A DNA stretch of 64,000 nucleotides from Vibrio halioticoli NBRC 102217 (GTDB taxonomy: Bacteria; Pseudomonadota; Gammaproteobacteria; Enterobacterales; Vibrionaceae): NCBI RefSeq assembly GCF_000496695.1, contig NZ_BAUJ01000018.1:58841-122840 (forward strand), in the 5' to 3' direction. Of this stretch, positions 1-10,111 are shown piece after piece. A program made the translations under genes and the position numbers. How positions within the stretch are numbered: the stretch's first letter is position 1; each line of letters opens with the position of its first letter. The notes under the pieces are model-generated. The model saw only the letters and a program-made list of their open reading frames with translations, did not search any database and was not told where the DNA came from.

Positions 1-287
1 AACTCAGTTATTTAACATCTCTTGTTTAATTTTAACTTTTGCGCTTTATGCTAATCCGAATAAGTTAGGATTCAGATTATTGCTTGGTTAAAATTGCCTA
101 ATAATAGTTCTTGAAAATAGATATTTAATTATTTTTTTGAACGCAGCATGGATTGCCGCTAGAAATTTCTTCTATCAAACACTCCACGATGCTGTTTTGG
201 GTAATTTAACTCTCAATGATGAGTCACTATTTATCTGGACTGGTATGGAATTGAACCTGTGTCTAGGAAGACACCCAAGGAGTTCTT
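1..287. other. Leader and promoter region of cydABX
   Basis: This AT-rich stretch before cydA has no gene that I can see. A short perfect stem (GTGTCT, loop AGGA, AGACAC; 259–274) sits directly before the ribosome-binding site AAGGAG (about 277–282) of cydA. Oxidases of this type are controlled by ArcA and FNR in enteric bacteria. I looked for their sites and found only TTTAAC-like repeats at 11–36 with poor spacing, so no operator is claimed. Confidence 0.4.
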
Positions 288-1877
288 ATGATAGATGTCG
301 TTGATCTGTCGCGACTGCAATTCGCGTTGACAGCAATGTACCACTTCCTATTTGTACCACTTACTTTAGGTCTAGCCTTCCTGCTTGCAATCATGGAATC
401 CGTTTACGTGATGACAGGTAAGCAGATTTATAAGGATATGACTAAATTTTGGGGTAAGTTATTCGGTATTAACTTTGCCCTCGGTGTTGCAACCGGCCTG
501 ACCATGGAGTTCCAGTTCGGAACAAACTGGGCGTACTATTCTCACTACGTAGGCGATATTTTTGGCGCACCTCTTGCCATTGAAGCCCTAGTAGCCTTTT
601 TCTTAGAATCCACTTTTGTTGGTCTGTTCTTCTTTGGTTGGGAACGTCTATCTAAACGCCAGCACTTAGTGGTGACTTGGCTAGTCGCATTAGGTTCTAA
701 CTTCTCTGCACTGTGGATTCTGATCGCTAACGGCTGGATGCAACATCCAGTGGGCGCAGAATTTAACTTTGAAACCATGCGTATGGAAATGGTGAGCTTT
801 GCTGATGTTGTATTCAACCCAGTTGCTCAAGTTAAATTCGTCCATACTGTGGCGTCAGGTTACACCACAGGTGCAATGTTCGTTCTTGGTATCAGCTCTT
901 ACTACCTACTGAAAGGCCGTGATGTGGCGTTTGCTCGTCGTTCATTTGCTATCGCAGCCTCTTTTGGTATGGCTGCCATCCTTTCGGTAATCGTACTTGG
1001 CGATGAGTCTGGTTATGAGTTAGGTGACGTGCAGAAAGTGAAGTTGGCCGCAATTGAAGCTGAATGGCACACTGAGCCAGCACCAGCTGCCTTTACTGCA
1101 TTTGGTATTCCAAACCAAGAAACCATGGAAACCGATTACGCGCTTAAGATTCCATACGTAATGGGTATCGTGGCAACTCGTTCAACGGACACTCAGGTAA
1201 CGGGTTTACGCGATCTTCGCGAACAGCACGTTGATCGTATTCGTAACGGTATGTACGCCTATGAACTGCTTGAAAAACTGCGCGCAGGGGATCGCTCTGC
1301 TGAAAACAAAGCCGCATTTGACGAAGTAAAACATGACCTTGGTTATGGTTTATTGCTGAAACGCTACACCGATAAAGTGGTGGATGCGACCGAAACTCAA
1401 ATCCAAGCGGCTGCGGATGATTCCATCCCAACAGTTTGGCCTCTATTCTGGTCATTCCGTCTAATGGTGGGTTGTGGATTTATCATGCTGTTCGTATTTG
1501 GCATGTCTTTCTTGCAAACTTGCCGTCAAAAAATCGAACAAAAACCTTGGTTGCTGAAAGCCGCTCTATGGAGTATTCCACTGCCGTGGATTGCCATTGA
1601 AGCCGGTTGGTTTGTGGCCGAATTTGGACGTCAGCCTTGGGCAGTAGGTGAAATCTTGCCGGTTCACGTGGCAGCGTCATCACTCACAATTGGCCAATTA
1701 TGGGCATCGCTAGCCGCTATATTAGCGCTGTACACAGTGTTCTTGATTGCTGAAGTGTATCTAATGGTGAAATTCTCTCGCAAGGGACCAAGTAGCTTGA
1801 AGACAGGTCGCTATCATTTCGAACAACAAGACAATGATGAAGCGAAAGCAAAAATCGACCGTCAAGTTGAAGCATAA
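288..1877 (+). CDS. cydA: Cytochrome bd ubiquinol oxidase subunit I
   Basis: Subunit I of the high-affinity quinol oxidase in the inner membrane. It oxidises ubiquinol and reduces oxygen to water at low oxygen. The 529-residue length fits the family. His19 in the first helix (AMYHFLF) matches the heme b595 ligand of the family. The conserved GRQPW motif, part of the quinol-oxidation side, is near residue 448. A long hydrophilic Q-loop lies between the middle helices. The ATG at 288 follows AAGGAG at good distance. cydB begins 15 bp after its stop, so the two are cotranscribed. The identification is very secure. Confidence 0.98.
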   Translation: MIDVVDLSRLQFALTAMYHFLFVPLTLGLAFLLAIMESVYVMTGKQIYKDMTKFWGKLFGINFALGVATGLTMEFQFGTNWAYYSHYVGDIFGAPLAIEALVAFFLESTFVGLFFFGWERLSKRQHLVVTWLVALGSNFSALWILIANGWMQHPVGAEFNFETMRMEMVSFADVVFNPVAQVKFVHTVASGYTTGAMFVLGISSYYLLKGRDVAFARRSFAIAASFGMAAILSVIVLGDESGYELGDVQKVKLAAIEAEWHTEPAPAAFTAFGIPNQETMETDYALKIPYVMGIVATRSTDTQVTGLRDLREQHVDRIRNGMYAYELLEKLRAGDRSAENKAAFDEVKHDLGYGLLLKRYTDKVVDATETQIQAAADDSIPTVWPLFWSFRLMVGCGFIMLFVFGMSFLQTCRQKIEQKPWLLKAALWSIPLPWIAIEAGWFVAEFGRQPWAVGEILPVHVAASSLTIGQLWASLAAILALYTVFLIAEVYLMVKFSRKGPSSLKTGRYHFEQQDNDEAKAKIDRQVEA

Positions 1878-1892
1878 TAAGGGAGCGAAATT

Positions 1893-3029
1893 ATGTTTGA
1901 ATATGAAGTTTTAAGATTTATATGGTGGTTGCTAGTTGGCATATTGTTTGTTGGCTTTGCTGTGACCGATGGATTTGACCTAGGGGTAGGCGCATTAGTG
2001 CCTATCATCGGTAAATCAGACAGCGAACGTCGCGTGATGATAAACAGTATTGCGCCGCACTGGGATGGCAACCAAGTTTGGTTGGTTACCGCTGGTGGCG
2101 CGCTATTTGCGGCATGGCCAACAGTGTACGCCACGTCATTCTCTGGCTTTTACTTTGCGATGATCTTGACCCTAGCGGCATTGTGGCTTCGTCCACTGGG
2201 CTTGGATTACCGTTCAAAGATCGAAGATCCAAAGTGGCGCAGCAGCTGGGATATTGCGATTTCAATCAGTGGTTTCGTACCGCCAATTATCTTCGGTGTA
2301 GCGTTTGGTAACCTATTACAAGGACTGCCATTCCAGCTAAACGAATTTATGATGTCTAGCTACCACGGTTCATTCTTTGGTCTATTAAACCCATTTGCAC
2401 TGCTTTGTGGTTTAGTCAGCTTGTCTATGATCATTTTGCAAGGCGCAACTTGGTTGCAAATGAAGACCACTACCGAAGTACACGCTCGTTCACGTAAAGT
2501 GGCGCAGCTAACCGGTATTACCACTGCGTTGCTGTTTGTTATCGCCGGTTACTTCATCCATGGTATGGACGGCTATGTCATTACTAGCCAAATGGACCAC
2601 AACGCTGCATCTAACCCTCTTAATAAAGAAGTGGTGCTAGAGGCGGGTGCTTGGTTGAACAACTTTGCTGAATACCCAGCATTGTGGGCAGCGCCTATTA
2701 TCGGTGTATTGATGCCGCTATTGGCTGTGATTGCTTCACGCTGTGAAAAAGGCTTTGTGGCATTCTTATGCTCAAGCTTGGCTTGTGCGGGCATTATCTT
2801 TACCGCAGGCTTGTCAATGTTCCCGTTCATCATGCCTTCAAGCTTGAACCCTTCACAGAGCTTAACTATGTGGGATTCAACTTCAAGTGAACTGACTATG
2901 AATATTATGACGGCGGTTGCTTTTGTCATGGTTCCAGTAATTTTGGCTTACACCAGTTGGACTTACTACAAAATGTTTGGTCGCATCGATGCTAAATTCA
3001 TCGAAGAAAACAAGAATTCACTTTACTAA
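1893..3029 (+). CDS. cydB: Cytochrome bd ubiquinol oxidase subunit II
   Basis: Membrane partner of CydA, 378 residues, with about eight to nine predicted helices. The N-terminal helix carries the family motif DGFDLGVG (residues 26–33), including the acidic residue of the proposed proton pathway. The PHWDGNQVWL segment is also typical. It starts 15 bp after cydA with a GGGAG ribosome-binding site, and 13 bp separate its stop from cydX. The three form one transcript that ends at the hairpin near 3174. Confidence 0.98.
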   Translation: MFEYEVLRFIWWLLVGILFVGFAVTDGFDLGVGALVPIIGKSDSERRVMINSIAPHWDGNQVWLVTAGGALFAAWPTVYATSFSGFYFAMILTLAALWLRPLGLDYRSKIEDPKWRSSWDIAISISGFVPPIIFGVAFGNLLQGLPFQLNEFMMSSYHGSFFGLLNPFALLCGLVSLSMIILQGATWLQMKTTTEVHARSRKVAQLTGITTALLFVIAGYFIHGMDGYVITSQMDHNAASNPLNKEVVLEAGAWLNNFAEYPALWAAPIIGVLMPLLAVIASRCEKGFVAFLCSSLACAGIIFTAGLSMFPFIMPSSLNPSQSLTMWDSTSSELTMNIMTAVAFVMVPVILAYTSWTYYKMFGRIDAKFIEENKNSLY

Positions 3030-3042
3030 GAAGGGATAAAGT

Positions 3043-3153
3043 ATGTGGTATTTCGCGTGGATATTGGGTGTGTTGCTAGCGTGTGCTTTCGGCATCATCA
3101 ATGCTCTATGGCTAGAGCACACAGAAATGATGGATAAAGACAAGCAAGACTAA
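3043..3153 (+). CDS. cydX: Cytochrome bd oxidase small subunit CydX
   Basis: A 36-residue single-helix protein, easily missed because of its size. It starts MWYFAWILGVLLAC, continues with a hydrophobic helix to about residue 24, and ends in a charged tail (LEHTEMMDKDKQD). This matches CydX (YbgT) closely in length, start and the LEH turn. In E. coli CydX is bound to CydAB and is needed for oxidase stability and activity. The AAGGGATAAAGT ribosome-binding region lies directly before its ATG, 13 bp after cydB. The ybgE gene that follows cydX in E. coli is absent here; a terminator takes its place. Confidence 0.95.
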   Translation: MWYFAWILGVLLACAFGIINALWLEHTEMMDKDKQD

Positions 3154-3173
3154 GTCTTTAACTGTTACTAAAG

Positions 3174-3209
3174 AAGGTCAGAGTTGGGTTTTCCGCTCTG
3201 GCCTTTTTT
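3174..3209 (+). terminator. Terminator of cydABX
   Basis: The stem AAGGTCAGAG (3174–3183) pairs with CTCTGGCCTT (3196–3205), with one G·U pair, and is followed by a T-run. It lies 20 bp after the cydX stop. Confidence 0.88.
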
Positions 3210-3490
3210 GTATAATTTTATTACTAAGCGCAATAAACATCCCTTGTAGGAACGGATGACTGTATAATCAAGCGTCGTTATTTCTAGGGCAAATAATTTC
3301 TGTAGTAGAGCACAACTTGGTTTTGAAAATTGAACTATCTATATCAGAAACACTCTGAATTGGTTAAATAAAGTCAAATTTTGTTCAGTTAACCCACGAA
3401 ATTGCCGTATGCGTCAAAAAAAGAGTGTTGCATAAAAAATAAAGCGATACATTGTGTATATTACAGGCGAGAAAATCAGGGACCTAAACG
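3210..3490. other. Intergenic region between the cyd and tol-pal operons
   Basis: About 280 bp with no open frame of note. It must hold the promoter of ybgC-tol. A TATAAT occurs at 3263–3268, but the nearest TTGTAG is only 13 bp upstream, so it is not a convincing promoter. A weak ribosome-binding sequence (AGGGA near 3478) precedes ybgC. Confidence 0.4.
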
Positions 3491-3901
3491 ATGCCACAAG
3501 CCGAAAAGACATTATTTCGCTGGCCAATACGAATTTACTATGAAGATACTGATGCGGGTGGGATAGTCTACCACTCGAATTATCTGAAGTATTTTGAGCG
3601 GGCACGCACCGAAATGTTAAGGGTGATTGGTGTATCGCAAGAGGTTCTTTTACAACAGGAATTGGGTTTTGTTGTTCGACATATGGATATCGATTTTTTG
3701 CAAGGTGCAAAACTCGACCAAGAGTTGACAGTACTAACACATATTTCTCAAATTAAGCGTGCTTCTCTCGATTTTTGTCAAGAGATAGTCAATCTAGAAG
3801 GCAGAGTATTGTGCAAAGCTACGGTTAAGGTAGCATGTATCAATACCGCTAAAATGAGGCCTCAGGCCATACCCAGTTTCATGATCACGGAGTTATCGTA
3901 A
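3491..3901 (+). CDS. ybgC: Tol-Pal system-associated acyl-CoA thioesterase
   Basis: Hotdog-fold thioesterase, 136 residues, cytoplasmic. The family signature [17 protein letters not shown] (residues 16–32) holds the catalytic Asp (Asp21 in the DTD motif) and His28, followed by KYFERARTE. YbgC hydrolyses short-chain acyl-CoA or acyl-ACP thioesters and is linked to phospholipid synthesis. Its role in Tol-Pal function remains indirect. It is the first gene of the tol-pal operon, and its stop codon lies one base before the tolQ GTG start, so translation is probably coupled. Confidence 0.95.
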   Translation: MPQAEKTLFRWPIRIYYEDTDAGGIVYHSNYLKYFERARTEMLRVIGVSQEVLLQQELGFVVRHMDIDFLQGAKLDQELTVLTHISQIKRASLDFCQEIVNLEGRVLCKATVKVACINTAKMRPQAIPSFMITELS

Positions 3902-3902
3902 A

Positions 3903-4586
3903 GTGTCCGCAGAAATCAATTTTATTGATCTTATTCTAGAAGCAAGCCTGCTGGTTCAGTTGGTTATGCTAACTTTGGTTGGTATGTCGATAGCCTCTTG
4001 GGCGATGATTATCAGCCGTAGCAAGGTTATCTCTGCCGCTTATGCTCACACAGAACGTTTTGAAGATAAGTTTTGGTCTGGTAAAGATCTCGGCAAACTT
4101 TATCACGAAGTGAAAGCGCGCAAAGGCAGTTTATCTGGCATTGAAGAGATTTTTTACTCAGGCTTTACTGAGTTTGCTCGTCTTCGCCGCACCAACGCTA
4201 ACTCTCCAGACTTCATTATGGAAGGGACTGGCCGAGCCATGCGTGTATCAGTGGCTAGAGAAGTCGACAACCTAGAAACAAACTTACCGTTTTTGGCCAC
4301 GGTTGGCTCTATCAGCCCGTATATCGGTTTGTTTGGTACGGTATGGGGCATCATGCATGCCTTTATTGCTCTTGGTCAGGTAAAGCAAGCGACGCTTGCC
4401 ATGGTTGCACCAGGTATTGCAGAAGCATTGATAGCAACGGCTATGGGTCTATTTGCGGCGATTCCAGCGGTAATGTTTTATAACCGTTTAAGTAATCGCG
4501 TGGGTAAACTTGAGCATTCATACGCAACTTTCTCAGAAGAGTTCCATGCTATTTTGCACCGTCAAGCAATGAGCGAAAGGGACTAA
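3903..4586 (+). CDS. tolQ: Tol-Pal system protein TolQ
   Basis: Inner-membrane stator protein of the Tol motor, MotA/ExbB family, 227 residues. A first hydrophobic helix spans about residues 17–37. Two more helices are at about 135–155 and 170–192, with the conserved [22 protein letters not shown] segment joining them. With TolR it uses the proton gradient to energise TolA. The start is GTG at 3903, one base after the ybgC stop. tolR follows after 3 bp. Confidence 0.97.
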   Translation: MSAEINFIDLILEASLLVQLVMLTLVGMSIASWAMIISRSKVISAAYAHTERFEDKFWSGKDLGKLYHEVKARKGSLSGIEEIFYSGFTEFARLRRTNANSPDFIMEGTGRAMRVSVAREVDNLETNLPFLATVGSISPYIGLFGTVWGIMHAFIALGQVKQATLAMVAPGIAEALIATAMGLFAAIPAVMFYNRLSNRVGKLEHSYATFSEEFHAILHRQAMSERD

Positions 4587-4589
4587 TTA

Positions 4590-5033
4590 ATGGCGGGTTA
4601 TCAACCTAAAAAACGTAAGATGACAGCCGAGATCAACGTGGTACCGTATATCGACGTGATGTTGGTACTGCTGATTATCTTTATGGTGACTTCTCCATTT
4701 GTCACCCAAGGTGTCGATGTTGATCTGCCTAAGACGCATAGCGCCACGCCAGCCTCAGAGCTTGCTGGAGACAGCGAAGCCAGTTTTATCATTATTGAGA
4801 TAAACTCTAAAGGTGAGCTTGGTTTGAGTGTTAACGACCAAGAGATGCAACGTGGCATGAATCTGCAAGATATAGTGGTGCGAGTAAAAGCAGAACGAGC
4901 CATTTCTCCAAACTCTCCAGTTGCTGTGGGTGGCGATGCCGCTACTCCATACTCAGATGTGGTTCTAGTTCTCGATGAATTAAGCCAAGCAGGTATTGCG
5001 AAAGTTGGCCTGTTAACGGATATCAAGGAATAG
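4590..5033 (+). CDS. tolR: Tol-Pal system protein TolR
   Basis: ExbD/TolR-family protein of 147 residues with one N-terminal helix and a periplasmic domain. The motif AEINVVPYIDVMLVLLIIF holds the essential helix aspartate (Asp23), the likely proton carrier of the TolQR motor. The periplasmic part (about 45–147) binds peptidoglycan in the family. It starts 3 bp after tolQ, and tolA follows after 13 bp. Confidence 0.97.
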   Translation: MAGYQPKKRKMTAEINVVPYIDVMLVLLIIFMVTSPFVTQGVDVDLPKTHSATPASELAGDSEASFIIIEINSKGELGLSVNDQEMQRGMNLQDIVVRVKAERAISPNSPVAVGGDAATPYSDVVLVLDELSQAGIAKVGLLTDIKE

Positions 5034-5046
5034 AATCCAGTAGCCG

Positions 5047-6081
5047 ATGAAACAAGATAAGAAGTTCATGAAATCACTTGTCATATCACTAGCAATTCAC
5101 TTATTGCTAGTGATTGCTTTGATTTGGGGCACAAAATTTAATATGTCAAAGCCTGAACCTAAACCAAACATGGTTGAGGCGGTGGTCATTGACCCTAATG
5201 TGATTCACCAACAAGCGCGACAAATTCGTCAGCAGCGAGAAGCGGCAGCAAAGGCCGAGCAGCAACGCATTCGTAAGCTACGTGAACAAAGTGAACAGCT
5301 GGAAAAAAATCGCAAAGCAGAAGAGAAACGCATTCGTCGCTTAGCGGAACAAAAAGCGCAAGCGGAAAAGAAAGCCCGCGAAGCGGAGAAACATCGTCAG
5401 CTTAAAGCGCGTCAACGCAAAGAAGAAGAGCAGCGCGCAAAAGTGGCTAAAGCTGAGCGTTTAAAGAAAGAGCAAGCGACGAAAAAAGCTGAAGCAGAAC
5501 GTGCGGCCAAAGTAAAAGCGGCCGCAGAAGCGAAGAAGAAAGCAGCCAAAGCCGAAGCTGATAGGGTAGCTAAAGAGAAAGCCGCCAAGGCAGCTGCGGA
5601 AAAAGCCCGCCAAGCCGAACAGAAAAAAATAGCTCAACAGAAAGCAGCCAAAGAAGCGGCTGAAAAGGCGAAAAAAGAGAAAGCACGTTTAGTTCAACTT
5701 GAGAAAGAGCGTAAAGAGAAAGAAGCGGCGCTGAATGACATTTTCTCAGGTCTTGAAGCGGAAGCGGCGAGTAACTCTAGCGCCCGTAGTCGCGCCATCA
5801 CCGATGAGATTTCGCGTATGGGTGAGGTGTATAAACAGATGATTCAACGAGAGTTGTTGTTAGATGACTCTTTTAAAGGCAAAGAGTGTAAGGTCAATTT
5901 ACGCTTGATCCAAGCGGGCAGCACCTTCATGGTTAGCGATCTTAGAACGCTTTCGGGTGACTCAAGCTTATGTCGAGCGGCAAAAACAGCCGTATCAAAA
6001 GTGGCTAGCTTTCCGCTACCAAAAGATAAAGCGGCCATTGATAAACTCAAGAATATTAACTTAACCGTTGCACCTGAATAA
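5047..6081 (+). CDS. tolA: Tol-Pal system protein TolA
   Basis: Inner-membrane-anchored protein that spans the periplasm and reaches Pal and TolB. It is 344 residues long. One transmembrane helix is near residues 8–27. A long Ala/Lys/Glu/Arg-rich helical coiled coil runs from about 50 to 230. A compact C-terminal domain (about 240–344) has two cysteines (KECKV and SSLCRAA) that probably form the disulfide of TolA domain III. Low-complexity DNA in the middle comes from the repeated K/A/E heptads. The tolB start lies 10 bp after its stop. Confidence 0.96.
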   Translation: MKQDKKFMKSLVISLAIHLLLVIALIWGTKFNMSKPEPKPNMVEAVVIDPNVIHQQARQIRQQREAAAKAEQQRIRKLREQSEQLEKNRKAEEKRIRRLAEQKAQAEKKAREAEKHRQLKARQRKEEEQRAKVAKAERLKKEQATKKAEAERAAKVKAAAEAKKKAAKAEADRVAKEKAAKAAAEKARQAEQKKIAQQKAAKEAAEKAKKEKARLVQLEKERKEKEAALNDIFSGLEAEAASNSSARSRAITDEISRMGEVYKQMIQRELLLDDSFKGKECKVNLRLIQAGSTFMVSDLRTLSGDSSLCRAAKTAVSKVASFPLPKDKAAIDKLKNINLTVAPE

Positions 6082-6091
6082 GGAAACCCCG

Positions 6092-7441
6092 GTGATTAAA
6101 CGATTATTAGTAAGTTTAGTAATGATGTGCAGTTTGGGCGTATCTGTTGCCCATGCTTCACTTGAATTGGTGATTACAGAGGGCGTGAATTCTGCGCGTC
6201 CCATTGGCATAGTGCCATTTAAATGGGCTGGGCCGGGTAAACTTCCGCACGATGTTTCGGCTGTGATTGCCTCCGATTTACAGCGCAGTGGCAAATTTAG
6301 CCCAATCCCAACTAACCAAATGCCACAAACACCGTATCAAGATAAGGATGTGGATTATTCGGCATGGACAGCAATGGGCGTTGATGCGTTGCTAACCGGC
6401 ACAATTACCGATGCCGGGGATGGCAAATACCGCGTCCAGTACAAACTGATTGATGTGGTGCGCGGCGCGTTGACCAATGGCCAGTCGAAATCACTGCAAG
6501 ACGGCAAATTAGTGCTTTCGAAAGATCACATTTTATTTAATAAACAAGCGACAGTGCCAGGCCCCCGTTTACGCGAGTACGCTCACAGAATTTCAGATTT
6601 AGTGTACGAGCAGTTAACGGGCGATCGCGGCGCATTTTTAACTCGCATCGCTTACGTAGTGGTTAATGATAAAGACAGCTACCCGTATCAGCTGAGAATC
6701 GCAGACTACGACGGCTACAATGAACGCTTAGTGTTACGTTCTAAACAACCGCTAATGTCCCCATCTTGGTCACCAGATGGTAGACAGCTTGCTTATGTCA
6801 GTTTTCAAAGCGGACACTCAGAAATTTACTTAATGAATATCTATACTGGCAAAAGAGAGAAGCTAACGTCATTCCCTCGTCACAATGGTGCACCAGTATT
6901 CTCCCCTGATGGGAAGTCTTTGGCTTTAACACTCTCTAAAACCGGTAGTCTGCAAGTGTATACAATGGACTTGGCGACTAAAAAGCTAAAACAAATTACT
7001 CGTGGTCGCGCAAATAATACTGAACCATTTTGGCATCCAGATGGCAAATCGCTAATATTCACTTCTGACAGGGGTGGTAAGCCTCAGATTTATCAAGTAA
7101 ATTTAGCGAGCGGCGCAAGTAAGAGGTTGACTTGGCAAGGTAACCAAAACTTGGGTGGTCAAATTACACCAGATGGACGTTTCATGATTATGGTGAATCA
7201 ATCTCGTTCAGGCTTTAATTTGGCGAAACAAGATTTGGAGACTGGGGCGGTTCAAGTGTTAACAAAAACACTACTAGATGAGTCTCCGAGCATAGCTCCA
7301 AACGGCGGAATGGTGATATACAGCTCGATGTATAACAAAAATAATGTACTATCAATGGTCTCTATTGATGGGCGTTTTAAAGCCAGACTACCAGCAACCA
7401 ATGGGCGTGTAAGAGCACCCGCTTGGTCACCGTTTTTGTAA
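6092..7441 (+). CDS. tolB: Tol-Pal system periplasmic protein TolB
   Basis: Periplasmic beta-propeller of 449 residues that binds Pal and TolA. I chose the GTG at 6092. It follows AAGGA (6080–6084) and begins a clean signal peptide ([21 protein letters not shown]). The frame is open upstream to a TTG at 6068, but that would overlap tolA and spoil the signal peptide. The mature protein has an N-terminal alpha/beta domain to about residue 160, then propeller blades with repeated motifs of the form [28 protein letters not shown] and [18 protein letters not shown]. Confidence 0.97.
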   Translation: MIKRLLVSLVMMCSLGVSVAHASLELVITEGVNSARPIGIVPFKWAGPGKLPHDVSAVIASDLQRSGKFSPIPTNQMPQTPYQDKDVDYSAWTAMGVDALLTGTITDAGDGKYRVQYKLIDVVRGALTNGQSKSLQDGKLVLSKDHILFNKQATVPGPRLREYAHRISDLVYEQLTGDRGAFLTRIAYVVVNDKDSYPYQLRIADYDGYNERLVLRSKQPLMSPSWSPDGRQLAYVSFQSGHSEIYLMNIYTGKREKLTSFPRHNGAPVFSPDGKSLALTLSKTGSLQVYTMDLATKKLKQITRGRANNTEPFWHPDGKSLIFTSDRGGKPQIYQVNLASGASKRLTWQGNQNLGGQITPDGRFMIMVNQSRSGFNLAKQDLETGAVQVLTKTLLDESPSIAPNGGMVIYSSMYNKNNVLSMVSIDGRFKARLPATNGRVRAPAWSPFL

Positions 7442-7487
7442 TCATTTCGCAACAACGTTACTTTTTATACAATAAGGAAAATTTATA

Positions 7488-8042
7488 ATGCAACTTAATA
7501 AAGTTTTGAAAGGACTGCTAATCGCACTTCCTGTACTGGCTATGACAGCTTGTAGTTCATCTGACGATGCTACGGATGCATCAGATGCACAACAAACAAC
7601 TAACCAAGAAACTCAACAAGCTACGCCAGCAGAAACTACAGATACAACAGTAGTATCTCCAATGACTGATGAGCAAAAATTGGCTGAAGAACGTGAAGTT
7701 GCTGAAAAAGCACTACGTGAAAACACTACTCTTTACTTTGCATACGACAACTCTGCAATCAGCTCTGAGTACGAAGAAATGCTTTCAGCTCACGCTAAAT
7801 TCCTAAGCGAAAACCCAGATGTTAAAGTTTCTATCGAAGGTCACGCTGATGAGCGCGGTACTCCTGAGTACAACATCGCACTAGGCGAGCGTCGTGCTAA
7901 CGCAGTATCTAACTACCTACAAGCTTCTGGTGTTCAAGCTGACCAAATCTCTATCGTAAGCTACGGTGAAGAGAAGCCTCTACAACTAGGTCAAACAGAA
8001 GAAGCGTACGCGAAAAACCGTCGTGCGGTTCTAGTTTACTAA
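7488..8042 (+). CDS. pal: Peptidoglycan-associated lipoprotein Pal
   Basis: Outer-membrane lipoprotein of 184 residues. A signal peptide ends in the lipobox MTAC with the lipidated cysteine at residue 22. A Thr/Gln/Ala-rich linker follows to about 60. An OmpA-like peptidoglycan-binding domain (about 75–184) shows the typical motifs [11 protein letters not shown] and [21 protein letters not shown]. It ties the outer membrane to the wall and is pulled by the TolQRA motor during division. A strong AAGGA lies before its ATG, and 18 bp separate it from cpoB. Confidence 0.98.
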   Translation: MQLNKVLKGLLIALPVLAMTACSSSDDATDASDAQQTTNQETQQATPAETTDTTVVSPMTDEQKLAEEREVAEKALRENTTLYFAYDNSAISSEYEEMLSAHAKFLSENPDVKVSIEGHADERGTPEYNIALGERRANAVSNYLQASGVQADQISIVSYGEEKPLQLGQTEEAYAKNRRAVLVY

Positions 8043-8060
8043 TCTTAGGAAGACGTAAAC

Positions 8061-8840
8061 ATGATCAGTAACTATAAGCGAGCAGTTGCGCTTACGTTAC
8101 TAGCAAGTGCGGCGAGTGTTTCATTCGCCGCACCAGCTCCCGTTTCTGATCTCAACTCTAGCAGTGTCTCGACGTCAAAATCTTCCACTGCCTCTAAAGA
8201 AACTGAGACACAACGTCTGGAGCGTTTGCTTAGAAACAGCAACCGAGTTCAAGCTAATTTGCAACAACAAGTCGACGGTTTGTCGATGGATTTAAGCCAA
8301 TTACACGGTGAACTTGAAAGAAGCACGCACGAAAGAGAACAACTTGTCGAAAGACAAAAAGAATTGTTTATTGAGTTAGACCGTATTCGTACCGAATTAG
8401 TCGAACTTAAAAAAGCCCCAGCTCAGCCAGCTCAAGCTGCGCCGGAAGGAAAGTACTCTTCTAACCAAGGTGAGCAGCAGGCTTATCAAAGCGCCGTGGA
8501 TCTTATTCTAAAAAATAAAGACTATGACGCCGCCACCGTTGCCCTAGAACAGTTCAAGAAAGACTTCCCTGAATCGGTTTATTCGGCCAACGCCAGCTAT
8601 TGGCTAGGACAGCTCTACTTCTCGAAAAAGAACGACGTAGAGTCAGCCAAGGCATTTGCGTCTGTGGTTTCTCACGAGAAGTCGAACAAACGTGCTGATG
8701 CATTGGTTAAGCTTGGTGATATTGCTGTGCGTAATAACAGTGCCAGCGCCGCTAAGAAATACTATCAACAAGCGATTGATGAGTATCCAAACACAGCGTC
8801 CGCCAGTTCAGCTCAGCAAAAATTGTCGAAACTGAAATAA
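8061..8840 (+). CDS. cpoB: Cell division coordinator CpoB (YbgF)
   Basis: Periplasmic protein of 259 residues. It has a signal peptide ending near residue 24 (SVSFAAP). A coiled-coil segment with leucine/glutamine heptads spans about 45–115. A linker is rich in Pro/Ala/Gln. A C-terminal TPR domain (about 135–259) includes three repeats such as ASYWLGQLYFSKKN and DALVKLGDIAVRNNSASAAKKYYQQ. In E. coli CpoB links Tol-Pal constriction to PBP1B peptidoglycan synthesis. It is the last gene of the operon and is followed by a terminator. Confidence 0.95.
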   Translation: MISNYKRAVALTLLASAASVSFAAPAPVSDLNSSSVSTSKSSTASKETETQRLERLLRNSNRVQANLQQQVDGLSMDLSQLHGELERSTHEREQLVERQKELFIELDRIRTELVELKKAPAQPAQAAPEGKYSSNQGEQQAYQSAVDLILKNKDYDAATVALEQFKKDFPESVYSANASYWLGQLYFSKKNDVESAKAFASVVSHEKSNKRADALVKLGDIAVRNNSASAAKKYYQQAIDEYPNTASASSAQQKLSKLK

Positions 8841-8856
8841 TCATAAATTGATTAGT

Positions 8857-8886
8857 AAAAGCTCAACTTTTTAGTTGGGCTTTTTT
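8857..8886 (+). terminator. Terminator of the tol-pal operon
   Basis: AAAAGCTCAACT and AGTTGGGCTTTTTT form a stem with a TTTT loop, then a T-run. It lies 17 bp after the cpoB stop. Confidence 0.9.
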
Positions 8887-8954
8887 GCTTTTGGCAACCA
8901 GACTCAAAGCAGTGTACAATGCCCTGAGTTAGAGGAAGTTGCCCGAGCATTGCA

Positions 8955-10016
8955 ATGAGCCAAATATTAGAAACAGCACCAACAATATACCCATTCCCTC
9001 CAAAACCTGTTCCATTGAGCGAAGATCAAAAGCAGGCTTATAAGGAGAGCATCAAAACGCTTCTTAAAGAAAAAGACGCGGTCTTGATTGCCCATTACTA
9101 TACCGATCCAGAGATCCAAGCCCTAGCAGAAGAAACCGGCGGTTTTGTCGGCGACTCACTAGAGATGGCTAAATTTGGTAATCGTCACTCTGCAAAAACT
9201 TTGATTATTGCAGGCGTACGTTTCATGGGAGAGTCTGCCAAGATCTTGACCCCAGAAAAAACCATCTTGATGCCAACCCTAAAAGCAGAGTGTTCTCTTG
9301 ATCTAGGTTGTCCTGAAGACGCATTTACTCAGTTTTGTGATGAACACCCTGACCATACGGTTGTAGTTTACGCAAACACCTCAGCAGCGGTTAAAGCGCG
9401 CGCTGATTGGGTAGTAACGTCCAGTATCGCCTTAGAAATCGTCGAGCACTTGGATGCAGAAGGTACGCCAATCATTTGGGGTCCAGACCGTCATTTAGGC
9501 TCTTACATCGCCAACCAAACTGGCGCAGAGATGCTACTGTGGAACGGCGAATGCGTGGTCCATGATGAGTTTTCTGCCAAAGCACTCAGAGACATGAAAG
9601 CGGTTTACTCAGATGCGGCTATTCTTGTACACCCTGAGTCACCTGCTAGCGTAGTTGCACTTGCCGATGCTGTCGGTTCAACCAGCCAGCTGATCAAAGC
9701 GGCCAAAGAGCTTCCACAAAAGCAATTAATCGTTGCTACCGACAAAGGTATCTTCTTTAAGATGCAGCAACTTGTGCCAGAGAAAGAGCTGATTGAAGCA
9801 CCAACTGCAGGCGCAGGTGCAACCTGTCGTAGCTGTGCACATTGCCCGTGGATGGCGATGAACGGCCTAAAAGCCATTGAATCGGCACTTAAATTTGGCG
9901 GCGCTGATCACGAGATCTTTGTCGACGAAGAAGTTCGCGTTAAATCACTGATTCCGCTCAATCGCATGCTAGATTTTGCTGAGCAGTTGAACATTAAAGT
10001 GAAGGGTAACGCTTAG
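8955..10016 (+). CDS. nadA: Quinolinate synthase A
   Basis: Cytosolic [4Fe-4S] enzyme of de novo NAD synthesis. It condenses iminoaspartate, made by NadB, with dihydroxyacetone phosphate to give quinolinate. The length (353) fits the proteobacterial type. The likely cluster ligands are Cys113 (AECSLDLGC), Cys199 (WNGEC) and Cys296 in the CRSCAHC group at 290–296. The pattern HYYTDPEIQ near residue 47 and the PTAGAGATC segment are typical. nadB is not in the window. A weak AGAGGAAG lies about 17 bp upstream of the ATG. A bidirectional terminator follows. Confidence 0.96.
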   Translation: MSQILETAPTIYPFPPKPVPLSEDQKQAYKESIKTLLKEKDAVLIAHYYTDPEIQALAEETGGFVGDSLEMAKFGNRHSAKTLIIAGVRFMGESAKILTPEKTILMPTLKAECSLDLGCPEDAFTQFCDEHPDHTVVVYANTSAAVKARADWVVTSSIALEIVEHLDAEGTPIIWGPDRHLGSYIANQTGAEMLLWNGECVVHDEFSAKALRDMKAVYSDAAILVHPESPASVVALADAVGSTSQLIKAAKELPQKQLIVATDKGIFFKMQQLVPEKELIEAPTAGAGATCRSCAHCPWMAMNGLKAIESALKFGGADHEIFVDEEVRVKSLIPLNRMLDFAEQLNIKVKGNA

Positions 10017-10045
10017 TAGTTACTACTTGCTTACCGGCACCAAAT

Positions 10046-10080
10046 AAAAAACCTCGACGCACAGCGTCGAGGTTTTTTTA
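10046..10080. terminator. Bidirectional terminator between nadA and the UPF0149 gene
   Basis: A perfect 10-bp stem (AACCTCGACG, loop CACAG, CGTCGAGGTT; 10051–10075) has an A-run on the left and a T-run on the right. It can therefore end transcripts of the converging genes on both strands. Confidence 0.93.
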
Positions 10081-10111
10081 TTTATATGAGTCTTATTAGT
10101 AGTGTAGAAAA

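Noticed and set aside
1..287. ArcA or FNR sites upstream of cydA
   Set aside because: TTTAAC-like elements occur, but spacing and symmetry are poor, so no site could be supported.
3244..3268. TTGTAG and TATAAT as a promoter for ybgC
   Set aside because: The spacer is 13 bp, too short for a sigma-70 promoter.
6068..6091. TTG start of tolB at 6068
   Set aside because: It would add eight residues before the signal peptide and overlap tolA. The GTG at 6092 follows AAGGA.
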